Assembly (NCBI GenBank): GCA_034509735.1
Contig: JACGWO010000002.1
Coordinates: 22,243,636-22,307,635 of the forward strand
Length of the DNA: 64,000 bases
Direction of reading: 5' to 3'
Origin: Sesamum alatum
Taxonomy: Eukaryota > Streptophyta > Magnoliopsida > Lamiales > Pedaliaceae
Both the position numbers and the translations under genes were made by a program. The notes below the pieces were generated by a model. It worked only from the letters and a program-made list of their open reading frames with translations, was not told the DNA's origin and did not search any database. This document shows, one piece after another, positions 25,783 through 37,689 of the stretch (its first letter is position 1; the number at the start of each line of letters is the position of its first letter).

Positions 25783-26624
25783 GAATATTAAAATCCTATT
25801 TAAATATTCCAAGGGCAATAAATAAATATATTAAATATAAATATTTATTCTAAGCCCATTAAATTAATTTTCTAATAATTCTAATTTATTAGATAAATCC
25901 CTTTAATCTAATAAAAGGAATTAATTCTTTCCAAGAAAATAAGGACCCGATTAAATCCAATTTAATCATTCAATTTCTCCAAATATTTAATTCTAAATTA
26001 AATACTTTTATGTGTGCGGATTGTGTGTAACTCTTTAGGTTCACCTTCAGCTAGACTTGGTTGGATTCCTAGAATCCGCCCGTTACCATGGGTGGCCATC
26101 TAGCTACGGTATGGCATTAGAGACTAGGTGAATGTACGGGGATGAACATTTAGGCTCTACAGTACATCTATCCTTCTGTCTACGGTCTCACCACTTAGGG
26201 TCTAGGGCACGGAAAATGCAGGTACCCATTTTGGACCTAAGTGTCGGTCTGTCCTTTACTAAACGCCGCAAGGGAAACCTTCCCTTCTGTTCAGTTATTG
26301 TGGCCACAGATTTTAGGGACAAGACACAGAGCATTTGTGAGACACAACTGTCATTGCCTTTTGACAGGAGACAGATCATTTCTTGGAAACTACTATCACT
26401 CTGTACACCGGAGCTGCACTAGATATGGCTTATGACTACTCAAGTACTTCTTGGCCATCTCTCACCATATCTAAGATACAACCCTGATATACAGGTAAAC
26501 TCAGCAGTTCCTCAAGTCAAAGGACTTGACCTGTACTGTTGGAACCGGGAACACACGTCATACCTAACCGACCCTACTCAAGGTCCTCTGTAAGACGGTT
26601 CCCGCGAGTCACCTCAGTCAGCTG
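25783..26624 (-). mobile_element. Alpha LTR fragment
   Basis: An 840 bp piece of antisense LTR, from the AT-rich promoter-distal part to the CACCTCAGTCAGCTG block. The left edge joins CopD integrase at a short GAA homology. The right edge is the insertion point of CopE. It closely resembles S5 (61621-63600) in reverse. Both outer ends are missing. Confidence 0.85.
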
Positions 26625-26937
26625 TGTTACAATAGGTGACCATGTAAGCCATTTTGGCAGGACTATGTAACCTATGTCTAGACAATTTTTTTTGGTATTT
26701 GATAAAAACATTTATGAATAAAGAAGTGAAAATTCATATGGCAATACTTTGTTTACGTTCACTTACATCTGCATTTACATTTCTATTGACTACGCAAACA
26801 AAGCCCATGGAATCTCAAGGGTACACCCCTTGAGCGTGTTATTTTATTATTAAAAGGATGCTTTAATTTTTGTACGTTATTCTATATCGCGCTTCCGCAT
26901 TCGCGCAATTCCCGGGACGATCCACCGATTTCTTTCA
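26625..26937 (+). mobile_element. CopE 5' LTR reduced to 313 bp
   Basis: Starts TGTTACAATAGGTGACC and ends GATTTCTTTCA before a PBS. The first ~175 bp and the last ~130 bp match a full alpha LTR; the ~1.7 kb between, including the TATA region and the conserved core, is gone. The break is in AAAGCCCATGG/AATCTCAAGG. The left target site is probably AGCTG (26620-26624). Confidence 0.9.
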
Positions 26938-26938
26938 G

Positions 26939-26958
26939 TGGTATCAGAGCCCGGTTCG
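26939..26958 (+). other. CopE primer binding site
   Basis: TGGTATCAGAGCCCGGTTCG, identical to the CopD site, 1 bp after the LTR end. Confidence 0.92.
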
Positions 26959-27050
26959 GTGTATAGGCCTAGGGTTTATGTGCGTTAGAAGCATGAAACG
27001 TGAAATTGGCATGTTTTTTTATTAAATCTTGATTTTCTTGATTTTAAAGC

Positions 27051-30000
27051 ATGTCGGTTTATGTCGCGACCAAGGCGTTCTTTGGAACGAAAATGACAGA
27101 AGGATCCTCTGTACAAGAGCACGGGGTTAAAATGCTTACCCTGGTGGAAAAGCTCAAGGACCTAAAGGCAGGTCTCGATAATGAAACATACATAGATGTG
27201 ATCCTTCAGTCACTCCCACCCTCCTTTGACCAATTTATCGTCAACTATAACATGAACGCACTTGAGAAGGGCATTCATGAGTTGATCAATATGTTGGTGC
27301 AATACGAGGCAACGACTAAGAAGTCCACGCCTTCAGTATTGTTTGGAGGTGCTTCAACTTCAAATACAAAAGGCAAGGGTGTCAGACGTTGGAAGAAGAA
27401 GAAAGGGAAGGGAAAGGCCGTCAAAGCAGCTATGAACACTAAGAGTGTTCCCATTGCCAAAGAGGGGAAAGGCAAAGGAAAGGGAAAGGTTGTCTCCAAG
27501 CAACAGTCGAAGGCATATGACATATGTATCAACTGCCGTGAGAAAGGGCATTGGAAGAGAGAGTGCCCCAAACTCTTCTCGAACCAAGGTATATATGTGA
27601 TTGAGGTTAATATGGTCACTAATTGTGCCTCTTGGGTATTAGATACCGGCTGTGGAGGTCACATTTGCAATAACTTGCAGGTGTTGAAAAGAAGCAGAAA
27701 ACTGGGTAGCGGGGACATGATCCTGAAGCTTGGGAATGGCAAGGCCATCTCGGCAGAAGCAATAGAATCCGCCACTTTAGTGATTAGTGATAGTATTAGC
27801 ATAGATTTAGAGCAAGTTTATTTTGTACCTAGTATGATTAAAAACATCATTTCCATTCCATTGTTGGACAATAGTGGTTATGAGTTTAGAATCAATAAAA
27901 ATTGCTTATATTTGATGAGGTGTGGAATTGCTCATCTACTTGGTACATTGTATAACGGACTTTATATCTTGCAACAAATGAATATCGTCCTCAATGCACA
28001 ACACAAACGAAAATTAGATAATAACGGGAACGCACGACTGTGGCACGCTAGGCTAGGTCACATATCCCAAGATAGGATAAAAAGGTTAGTAGACTCAAAG
28101 AACCTAGAGGTTAGGGACTTGAGCGATCAACCAACTTGTGAATCCTGTCTAAGAGGGAAAATGACCAAGAAGCCCTTTGTAGGACAAAGCAGGCTTGCCA
28201 CAGGTCTGTTGGACTTGGTCCATACAGACGTATGTGGGCCACTAAGGACACAGGCCCGAGGTGGGTTTTCCGACTTCATAACCTTTACCGATGATCATTC
28301 ACGGTATGGTTATGTTTACCTGATGAGGTACAAGTCTGAAGCTCTTGAGAGGTTTAAAGAATTCAGACTTGAAGTGGAGAACCAAACCAACTGCAAAATT
28401 AAAGTCCTACGGTCAGACCAAGGCGGTGAGTATCTTAGTACGGAGTTCCTAGATTATCTAAAAGAATATGGTATAATATCAGAATTGACACCTCCGGGAA
28501 CACCACAGTTAAATGGTGTCTCTGAAAGGAGGAATCGAACCTTGTTGGACATGGTTCGGTCCATGATGAGTTTCACCAAACTGCCCTTATCCTTTTGGGG
28601 CTATGCACTAGAAACGGCGGCCAAGTTGTTGAATTTGGCGCCTACTAGTACATTAACCCAAACGCCATATGAAATATGGCACGGCAAGCCTGCATCCTAC
28701 AACTACTTGAAAGTGTGGGATAGCCCCGCATACGTCAAGAGGTTAGTGGGAGATAAGTTAGAATCCAGGTCTAGCTTATGCAGGTTCATTGGATACTCTA
28801 AAGAAACTGTGGGTTATTACTTTTATGACCCCTTGGAACAAAAGGTCTTTGTTTCAAGAAACGCAGTATTCTTGGAGCAAGGCTTCCCGGAGGATATCCA
28901 ACCTGATGAGCTGATCCTTGAGGAATCAAGTGATAGAATCCAGCCATCAGAGGTAGCCACGGAACCCTCACTTAGAGGATTCAGGATAGACAGCCGAAGG
29001 GCTGACCAACCTCGAGAGGTCCAACATGCTAGGCATGAAGGACAGCCTCAGCAACAGCCAGCCCCGGTTCCTGAACCACCGGCTCCGATACAGTCAGCGC
29101 CCACAGTCACCACTGACGTTCCCGTTCTCCGTAGGTCCACTAGAGAGTCTAGACCTCCAGTGAGATATGGCTTTCTAGGTGCGACCGATCTTTTGGATAA
29201 CGATCCTAAGACTTATGGAGAAGCGATGTCAGACATCGACTCCGGAAAATGGCTTGAGGCCATGAAAGCCGAAATGGACTCCATGAGCGAGAACCAAGTT
29301 TGGAGTCTTGTAGATCCACCAAAAGGTGTTAAGCCAGTGTGCTGTAAGTGGGTCTACAAGCGCAAACTTGGCGTTGATGGAGAAGTCACAACTTTTAAGG
29401 CTAGGCTTGTAGCTAAGGGATACACTCAACGACCCGGGGTCGATTTTGAGGATACCTACTCGCCAGTAGCCATGGCTAAGTCCATTCGGATCCTGCTCGC
29501 TATAGCAGCATGGTATGACTATGAGATATGGCAGATGGACGTGAAAACGGCCTTCCTCAACGGTTTCGTTGAAGAAAAGATCTATATGGATCAGCCGGAG
29601 GGTTTCACGGTCACTGGAGAAGAACAGAAAGTCTGTCGTCTCCAGAAGTCCATCTATGGCCTCAAACAAGCCTCCCGAAGTTGGAACATTCGCTTTGACG
29701 AAGTAATACGGGGGTATGACTTCATCAAAAATGAATCCAACCCTTGTGTATACAAGAAGGTCAGTGGGAGCTCAATTGTGTTCCTAGTGCTTTATATGGA
29801 TGACATTCTGCTCATTAGCAATGACGTTAGAATGTTAGGAAACACAAAATCATGGTTGTCAACCCAGTTTTCCATGAAGGACTTGGGTGAAGCCTCCTAC
29901 ATCCTAGGCATCCAGATTGTCAGGGACAGATCTAAAAGGGTGTTAGGACTCACCCAAAACTCGTATATGGAGAAAGTCCTAAAGAGATATCGAATGGACA

Positions 30001-30173
30001 ACTCCAAACGGGGATTCCTTCCCATGAGGCATGGGATCAAGTTGTCCAAGAAACAGTCCCCACAGACTGATGAGGAACTTGAAAGGATGAAAGTCATCCC
30101 CTATGCTTCTGCCGCAGGTAGCATCCAATATGCGGTCCACTGCGGTAGGCCTGATGTTGCATACGCTTTCTGA
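27051..30173 (+). CDS. CopE gag-pol polyprotein, N-truncated, cut before RNase H
   Basis: A 1040-residue open frame, the longest in the window. Visible in order: C-terminal two thirds of gag; zinc knuckle CX2CX4HX4C at about residues 159-172; protease DTG at 198-200; GAG-pre-integrase near 330 (WHARLGH, CESC); integrase with HTDVCGP (~390), SDQGGEY (~455) and SERRNR (~490); reverse transcriptase with DVKTAFLNG (~828) and YMDD (~915). About 110 gag residues present in other copies are missing: leader DNA is fused to the codons for YVATKAFFGTK, and a leader ATG supplies the start. The 3' end is the CopF LTR, which supplies the TGA after DVAYAF and removes RNase H. Some residues differ from all sibling copies (FSDFITF, WDSPAYV), so activity is doubtful despite the open frame. 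Confidence 0.92.
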   Translation: MSVYVATKAFFGTKMTEGSSVQEHGVKMLTLVEKLKDLKAGLDNETYIDVILQSLPPSFDQFIVNYNMNALEKGIHELINMLVQYEATTKKSTPSVLFGGASTSNTKGKGVRRWKKKKGKGKAVKAAMNTKSVPIAKEGKGKGKGKVVSKQQSKAYDICINCREKGHWKRECPKLFSNQGIYVIEVNMVTNCASWVLDTGCGGHICNNLQVLKRSRKLGSGDMILKLGNGKAISAEAIESATLVISDSISIDLEQVYFVPSMIKNIISIPLLDNSGYEFRINKNCLYLMRCGIAHLLGTLYNGLYILQQMNIVLNAQHKRKLDNNGNARLWHARLGHISQDRIKRLVDSKNLEVRDLSDQPTCESCLRGKMTKKPFVGQSRLATGLLDLVHTDVCGPLRTQARGGFSDFITFTDDHSRYGYVYLMRYKSEALERFKEFRLEVENQTNCKIKVLRSDQGGEYLSTEFLDYLKEYGIISELTPPGTPQLNGVSERRNRTLLDMVRSMMSFTKLPLSFWGYALETAAKLLNLAPTSTLTQTPYEIWHGKPASYNYLKVWDSPAYVKRLVGDKLESRSSLCRFIGYSKETVGYYFYDPLEQKVFVSRNAVFLEQGFPEDIQPDELILEESSDRIQPSEVATEPSLRGFRIDSRRADQPREVQHARHEGQPQQQPAPVPEPPAPIQSAPTVTTDVPVLRRSTRESRPPVRYGFLGATDLLDNDPKTYGEAMSDIDSGKWLEAMKAEMDSMSENQVWSLVDPPKGVKPVCCKWVYKRKLGVDGEVTTFKARLVAKGYTQRPGVDFEDTYSPVAMAKSIRILLAIAAWYDYEIWQMDVKTAFLNGFVEEKIYMDQPEGFTVTGEEQKVCRLQKSIYGLKQASRSWNIRFDEVIRGYDFIKNESNPCVYKKVSGSSIVFLVLYMDDILLISNDVRMLGNTKSWLSTQFSMKDLGEASYILGIQIVRDRSKRVLGLTQNSYMEKVLKRYRMDNSKRGFLPMRHGIKLSKKQSPQTDEELERMKVIPYASAAGSIQYAVHCGRPDVAYAF

Positions 30174-32329
30174 AAGAATCGGGTACGGCCCGGGAACGCA
30201 ACGGAAGCGTAAAAATGTAAATTTAAGACATAATTTAAACCGGATTCAAAGGGGTGTTCCCTTTGAAGTTCTCAGGCGTTCGGTATTTGTCAAAGCATAA
30301 ACAACGAAATAAAACATGCTGGACATGTGGCTTAAAAGGAGAAGAAGAAAGTTATACAAAAATGTAAAAAGAAAACCAACCTTTGTTCGTTTATGTAGAA
30401 CGGGTTCGTGCGTTGTTCCTTTCTATTCTTTCTTCGTTCGTCCACTTGAGAGCTCAACGTAGAAATTAGAAACAAAGAAGAAGAAACAATTCCAAAGAAA
30501 GCACTATCGATTAGTGTACCTTGGAATGTTTTTGTTCAATCTTCTCTAAGAAGTATGAACACTAAAAGAGAGAATTTTCAGAGAGTATTTGCTAAAAACT
30601 CCAGCAAAAAGTGAAGCAAGTTAAGTGAATTGTGTCTAGCAAAGTAGTTTTGTGTATGTAGAATGTAGTGTTCAAAAACCACCTACATAAGTAACCTCCA
30701 AGGCAACTTCCACATACACACACTTCTAGCACATCCACTAACCACCCACAAATCAGCAAATTTTCGTGCTCATCATGTACATATGTGGAAGAGTTGAAAC
30801 TCCTCCTTAACTAGCTTCAACTTGCATGAAAAAATGGACTTGGACCTTCATGGTTTTTGGACTTGTATTTAATCATATTAAATAAAGTCCAAACATGTAT
30901 CCATTGGGCATTAATTAATCTAATTAATTTCGATCCAATTGAATCCCAATTATTTATTTAATCCAATTAAATAAACATAAGTCCAAATTAACAATAATTG
31001 ATCCAATCAACTATTCTAGCCAAAACCCAATAAATTAATCCAATTAATTTAAAGGTCCTTAGTCCAAAAATTAACTAATCCAATTAATTAATTCTTGGAC
31101 CATCCATCAAATGGATTTCTCAATAAATGATCCAATCATTTATTTTCTCTCTTGAATAAATTTAATCCTATTAAATTTATTCGCTGCTTCTAGAATTAAT
31201 TCCAAATTAACTCCGCCAAATCCAAAGTGATTTGTGTATGACTCATTAGGTTCACCCTCAGCTAGACTTGGGCTTGTTTCCAACACAATTGATCAATTAA
31301 ATCCAATTTAATTAATTGTTTTTCCGATTAACCAATAATCAGAAAAACGGCCGTCACCTTGGGTGGCCGTCTAGCAACGGTCCATGGCACTAGAGACTGG
31401 GTGAATGTTGGCGTGAACATTTAGGCTCCCGAGTCCCATACGAGTACGGTCCTTCCATCATCCGTCTCCCGGTCTAAGTCTAGGGTATGGAATTGGGCGT
31501 CGGTTCCCATCCTGGACTAGACAACTATGCTCAGTAACTCGAGGCACGTTTACTCTATCGATCGACGTAGGAAACCATTCCCTACTCGACCAATCGCTGT
31601 GGCCACAGACTTATAAGAGTTTAAACTATCTCAGAGCGCATAGGAGACTCGACTGTCATATACTGACAAGTGACGGATCCTATCTTGGAATCCACCGTCC
31701 TCAATACATATTCCGACTGCACTGTATAAGGCTTATGATGAACGTATCCCAGATACTGACATCTCTTGCCAGATGCTAGATACAGCCATCATATCCATGT
31801 GACTGCCATGATTCCTCAAGTTCGAGGACTAATCTCGTACTATCGGAGCCGGGAATGCCAGTCATACCGAGCAAGCCTCCAAGGCTTCCATATGACGATT
31901 CCCGCGAGTCAGTTCAGTCAGTGGACATCCTTGTCAACTAACTCACTAATATTGCATAGACGTCCAACGTCTGTCGCCGATGAAACACGGCACTCATCTA
32001 ATGAATGCAATCATTAGTGCAAGTCTGTATAGGACTCTTGATGCCCTGTCTCAAGGTCCTCGACTTGGAACGTTTCAGACCTAACCCTTAGAAGTTAGTT
32101 TCATAGCCGCCATCCAATGCGCAGCCCAACTACATGGGTTGTTCGTTTGGCCTGTGGGCTTTATTGTGATGTTAAATGGAATAAACATAAATAGCGAGCA
32201 CAACAAATGGAACTGCCAAACATAAATACTCACTATATTGTTATAAGAATATTACAATTACAATGACATTGTCAGAAATAGATTACATCAAGACCAATCT
32301 AATTGGCTTTCCAGTCACCCTATTTAACA
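30171..32329 (-). mobile_element. CopF 3' LTR (gamma)
   Basis: The LTR is 2159 bp. The plus strand starts TGAAAGAATCGGGTACGG and ends CCTATTTAACA, followed by a polypurine tract and pol. It is inserted in the RNase H start of CopE; the preceding CTTTC (30166-30170) is the likely target site. It pairs by sequence with S3. The 5' LTR of CopF is missing. Confidence 0.92.
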
Positions 32330-32340
32330 ATCTCCCACTT
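32330..32340 (-). other. CopF polypurine tract
   Basis: Minus-strand AAGTGGGAGAT directly upstream of the 3' LTR, identical to CopB. Confidence 0.87.
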
Positions 32341-32345
32341 GACCC

Positions 32346-35300
32346 TAAAGCCAATCACTCATGACCCTCAAACCCATCTTCCCAAGATGATGAGAATGAG
32401 CAACCTGCGACACTGGCTTGGTCAGTGGATCTGCCGTATTTTCTACCGATGTGACTTGGTCCATCCGAACGTCACCTCTTCCCACCATCTCTCTAAGCAG
32501 ATGGTAGCGTCTAAGAATGTGTTTGGATCGGTGATGGGATCTCGGTTCCTTCGCTTGCTCTATAGCCCCGTTGTTATCACAGAAGATAACTATTGGCTCG
32601 GCAATGCTAGGCACTACACCCAACTCTTGGATGTAGTTTTTCATCCAAACCGCCTCCTTAGCTGCTTCCAAAGCCGCTATGTACTCAGCTTCCGTGGTGG
32701 AATCAGCTGTAGTATCCTGCTTGGAACTTTTCCAAGCCACAACACCACCATTCAGCTTGAATACAAACCCAAATTGAGACTTGGCATGATCCTCATCAGA
32801 CTGGAAGCTAGCATCGCTGTAGCCTTCCAGAATCAACTCTCCACCACCGTAAATCAAGAACATATCTTTAGTCCTTCTCAGGTACTTAAGAATGGTCTTG
32901 ACTGCAGTCCAGTGAGCCTCACCGGCACAAGCCTGATATCTGCTCGTAACGCTCAAAGCGAAAGCAATATCGGGCCTTGTGCACTGCACAGCATACTGTA
33001 TGCTGCCTACGGCTGAAGCATAGGGGATGTCCAACATCCTTATAACTTCCTCATCAGTCTTAGGAGACTGCTTCTTGGACAGTTTAACCCCATGCCTCAT
33101 AGGAAGGAATCCTCGTTTGGAGTTTTCCATCATGAATCTCTTCAAGACTTTCTCAACATACGAGGTTCGGGTCATTCCTAACATCCTTTTAGATCTATCC
33201 CGGATAATCTTGATGCCTAGGATGTAGGAGGCATTACCCAAATCCTTCATGGAGAATTGTGTGGACAACCATGCTTTAGTGTCACCTAACATCTTTACAT
33301 CATTCCCTATGAGTAAGATGTCGTCCACATAAAGCACTAGGAACGCAACTAAGCTCCCACTGACCTTCTTGTATACACAAGGGTCAAACTCGTTCTTGAT
33401 GAAATCATAACCCCGTGTAACTTCATCAAAACGGATATTCCAACTTCGGGAAGCTTGTTTGAGACCATAGATGGACCTTTGGAGATGGCAGACCTTCTGC
33501 TCTTCCCCAACAGATGTGAAACCCTCCGGCTGATTCATATAGATCTCTTCCTCAACAAATCCATTAAGGAAGGCCGTTTTCACGTCCATCTGCCATATTT
33601 CATAGTCATACCATGCAGCTATGGCAAGCATAATCCGAATGGACTTAGCCATGGCTACGGGCGAATAGGTTTCCTCAAAATCGACCCCAGGCCACTGAGT
33701 ATAACCTTTTGCCACAAGCCTGGCCTTGAAGGTAGTCACCTCCCCGTCAGCTCCAAGCTTACGTTTGTAGACCCATTTACACCCGACGGGCTTGACACCC
33801 TTGGGTGGATCTACTAAGGTCCAAACCTTGTTTGAACTCATAGAGTCCATTTCAGATTTCATGGCCTCAACCCATTTTCCCGAATCAATGTCCGACATTG
33901 GTTCTCCGTAGGTCTTTGGATCATTGTCCAATTGACCGGTCACACCTAGAAACCCATACCTATCAGGTTGATGGGAAACTCTAGCCGACCTTCGGATGAG
34001 AGGAATATCGTCAGTGGGAACTACAGGTGCAGATGATATCGTTGCATCCGTTTGAGGTATTGCCTCACTTGATTCCTCAAGGAGCAATTCCTCACGATGG
34101 GTATCCGTTGGAAAACCCTTTTCTAGGAACACTGCGTTTCTCGAGACAAAAAACCTTTTGCTCGGAAGGATCATAAAAGTAATACCCCGCAGTTTCCTTA
34201 GGATAACCCACGAACCTGCACAAACTAGACCTCGAGTCCAGTTTGTCTCCCACTAGTCTCTTGACGTATGCAGGGCTACCCCACACTCTCAAGTACTTGT
34301 AGGAAGCAGGCTTGCCATGCCATATCTGATATGGCGTCTGGGCCACTTTCTTAGAAGGCGCCATGTTTAATAACTTGGCTGCCGTCTCAAGAGCATAACC
34401 CCAGAAGGATAAGGGCAGTTCAGTAAAACTCATCATGGATCGAACCATGTCCAACAAGATTCGATTCCTCCTTTCAGAGACGCCGTTCAGTTGTGGCGTT
34501 CCGGGAGGAGTCCACTGAGAGAGAATCCCATTCTCTTTTAAGTAATCCAAGAATTCCCCACTCAAATACTCACCACCTCGGTCCGACCGAAGGGCTTTAA
34601 TTTTGCGACCAGTTTGGTTTTCAACTTCAAGCTTGAACTCTTTAAACCTTCCAAAGGTCTCAGACTTGTACCTCATAAGGTAAACATAACCATACCGTGA
34701 GTGGTCATCGGTAAAAGTTATGAAGTAAGAAAACCCTCCTCTGGCCTGTGTATTTAGTGGCCCACAGACATCTGAATGATCAAATCCAACAGACCACTGG
34801 CAAGCATGCTTTGTCCAACAAAGGGCTTCTTGGTCGTTTTCCCTTTTAGACAAGACTCGCAGGCCGGTAGGTGGTCCAAATCATCTATTTCTAGACTCTT
34901 TGAGTCCACTAACCTCCTAATCCTGTCTTGAGAGATGTGACCTAGCCTTGCATGCCAAATCTGTGCGTTTTCTTGATTATCCATTTTCCGTTTGTTTTGA
35001 GCAGTCATGATCAAATCACGCTATTGAAGAATATAAAGACCATTATGAAGTTTACCTAGCAGATGTGAAGAACCATTCTTCAACAAATAAAAACAATTTT
35101 TATTGATCATGAAATCAAAACCAGCATTGTCCAACAACGGTATTGAAATGATATTCTTGATCATGCTAGGTACATAATAGCAATCTTTTAATTCTATCCT
35201 AACTTGATCACTAACAACTAAGTGGACTAGACCTACAGCTTCAGCAGCAATAGCCTTGCCATCACCAAGCCTCAGCACGACCTCGTCCCTACTTAGCTTT

Positions 35301-36258
35301 CTGCTTCTTTCCAGCACCTGCAAATCATTGCAGATGTGAGCTCCACAACCGGTATCCAATACCCAAGAAGCAGAATTAGTAATCATGTTAACCTCAATAA
35401 CATATATACCTTGATTGGAGAGGAGCTTGGGGCAGTCCCTCTTCCAATGCCCTCTTCCATGGCAATGCATGCAAACATCATTTCCCTCGATTGCTGCGGT
35501 CCAACCTTTCCCTTTCCTTTGCCCATCCCCACTGGGGCAATAGGAGCGCTCTGAGCGCTAGCAGCGGCTTTTGCCTTTCCCTTCTTCCTCTTCCAGCGTC
35601 CGGCCCTCTTGCCTTTCGCCTTAGAGGTCGAAGCCTCCCTAACCAGTATTGCCGGCGCAGACCTTTTGGTCGTTGCTTCGAACTGGGTCAACATGTTAAT
35701 CAACTCGTGTATGGACTTCTCAAGCCCATTCATGTTGTAATTCACGACAAAAGGGTCGTAAGAGGGAGGAAGAGACTGTAGGATCACATCTATATATGTA
35801 TCATTATCAATCCCAACTTTGAGATCCTCGAGCTTTTCCACAAGGGAAAGCATCTTGATCCCATGTTCATGTACAGAGGATCCTTCAGTCATCTTGGTGC
35901 CGAAAAATGCTTTTGTGGCGGCATATCTAATATGCCTATCCGGAACCACATACATATCCTGTAAGCGGAGCATTATCGCGTTGGCATGGTCCAGCCTATC
36001 GTACTGCTTCTGGATCTCATTAGTCATGGATGCCAGTATGATGCTGCATACCTTGCGGTCATCCTCATGCCATTTTTCGAACGTCAAACGCTCTTCTGGC
36101 GAGGAACCTTCCGGCAAGGTTACGGGAAATAGCTTATCCAGAACATAAGACTGGTTTTCGTAATCGAGGACAATCCTCAGATTACGCAGCCAATCATTGT
36201 AGTTCGTTCCATTAAACTTATTAGTCTCCATAATCATAGATAATGGGTTCTTAGACAT
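32346..36258 (-). pseudogene. CopF gag-pol, full domain set with frameshifts
   Basis: The only copy in the window spanning the whole polyprotein (about 1300 codons). ATG at 36258 (MSKNPLSMIMETNKFNG). Gag runs to the zinc-knuckle region, where the frame shifts near 35390-35480. Protease DTGCGAHICNDL and a second frame run to a TAG at 35021-35023. GAG-pre-integrase (CESCLKGK) follows, with a shift near 34760-34850, then integrase (SDRGGEYLSGEF, SERRNR) and another shift near 34100-34170. A single 609-residue open frame covers RT (DVKTAFLNGFVEEEIYM, YVDDILLIGND) and RNase H (DNNGAIEQAKEP) to the natural end at SDWL. Intact RT/RNase H beside a broken gag-integrase half suggests moderate age. It could be trans-mobilised only in principle; its 5' LTR and PBS are absent. 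Confidence 0.93.
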
Positions 36259-37689
36259 CTACATTCAAAATGTAAAGCAGAAATTAGCAAACGAATTTTA
36301 ATATTAATTCAAGTTTATGACATGGTCTTTAGTCATTAACCCTCCCACTATTTCTACGAAAGCCCACCACTCTCAAGTGGGGTTTCGGGAAACCATTTCC
36401 TAGTGGGCTTGGGATCCACAAATGCAATTTTCCATGCCCCGCTTTTACGATTCACATAGAAAAAGCTTTGTGGGAGGTATCCAATACCATTCTCATCCAA
36501 TGAGATTCCCAAGATATTTTGCCTCACCTCTTTCACATGATTTCGAGGACTCCAAGCGAATCATATTACTTCGGCGTTAGGCCCGACCCATCAACCAAAT
36601 CATATCTCAACTGTCGCCCCCCATGACTCGTGAGACAGGGAAACAAGAGCATATTCCTTTGTTCGTAACCATAATGCAGCTTTCTTTCATTCCAAAACGT
36701 GCCACGACTCGTGAGACCACGCTTTAGAGGAAAGTAGCTTCCTCATTACATTATTACGGATGGAAGGCTTGGAATAATCAAACCATTTGATTTAATTCCA
36801 TTTTGGGCCTAATATTTACTTGGACCATCCAAGTGAGAGTTCATCATTTTATTAAGACCGAGACCTCATTATTGTTAGTATTTTGCATGCTCAAGATTTA
36901 TACATATAATGTAATAAGATGCATTCCAAACACACCATACATCAAAGCATAAAAAACTTAAGCACATGCAAAGTAAGCCTAGCACGCCCCTGTTAGGATG
37001 ATCACAAGCCCATTCCTAAGTGATCCACTGAGCCCGCAGTGGATCTATGGTCAAACTAGGGTAGACCTACACTATTATAATATTTACATCCCATTATCAT
37101 TCTAATGGGGCCTTGTAAAAATTCCTCCTTTGTTCTTCTTGACCTTCCATCATGGGCTCCATCCAACGGACCTTGATCTCCTTGGAAGCTTACAATTAAT
37201 AAATTAAATCCTCACAATCTAATCTACTCTCATTACAACTTAAAAGAAACCCCAATCATAAGTCGGGGGGAGTACATTAATAGAGAGGAAGAAAGCCTTA
37301 TTATTCCAAGGCTAAAAAACGATAGAGAGAGGAAAAACAAAGAGGCACGCAGGCCTCACCCAACAATAAATTAAACCATACATAGGCTAAAAAAGGGCTA
37401 GTGATCATCCTTATTGTTTATCAAATAAACAACAACAACAAAGCACATTTACATCAAATATAAATATGCCAACACATAAATACATACCATGTATTTATAA
37501 CAAGATATCCAATATCTAACAATAAACATAATTAAGTGCAGAAAATAATATATTAATAATGCAATTGGAAAAACGGATATCACCCATACATCCAATGTAT
37601 AAACCATTTTAGTTTGGAAATCATTTCCAAAATAATCTAAGGCATCAAAAATAATTTTAGAAAAATCTAATTTAACTAAAATTAAAATA
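36259..37689 (-). other. CopF leader, truncated before the GC module
   Basis: About 1.43 kb of leader, aligned with CopA and CopH, containing the hairpin at 37022-37045 and one intact CACGACTCGTG (36703-36713; the other copy reads CATGACTCGTG). It stops within AT-rich sequence that in CopA and CopH lies roughly 100-150 bp before the GC module, and gypsy G1 sequence starts near 37690. Confidence 0.8.

Noticed and set aside
27051..30173. Possible domesticated host gene derived from a retroelement, because of the long open frame.
   Set aside because: It is flanked by its own LTR and PBS, keeps the ordinary element domain order, and has its 3' end created by another insertion. Recent insertion explains the open frame.
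32303..33016. A 237-codon plus-strand frame.
   Set aside because: It is the complement of the CopF RNase H/RT coding sequence; the opposite frame has clear RT and RNase H motifs.
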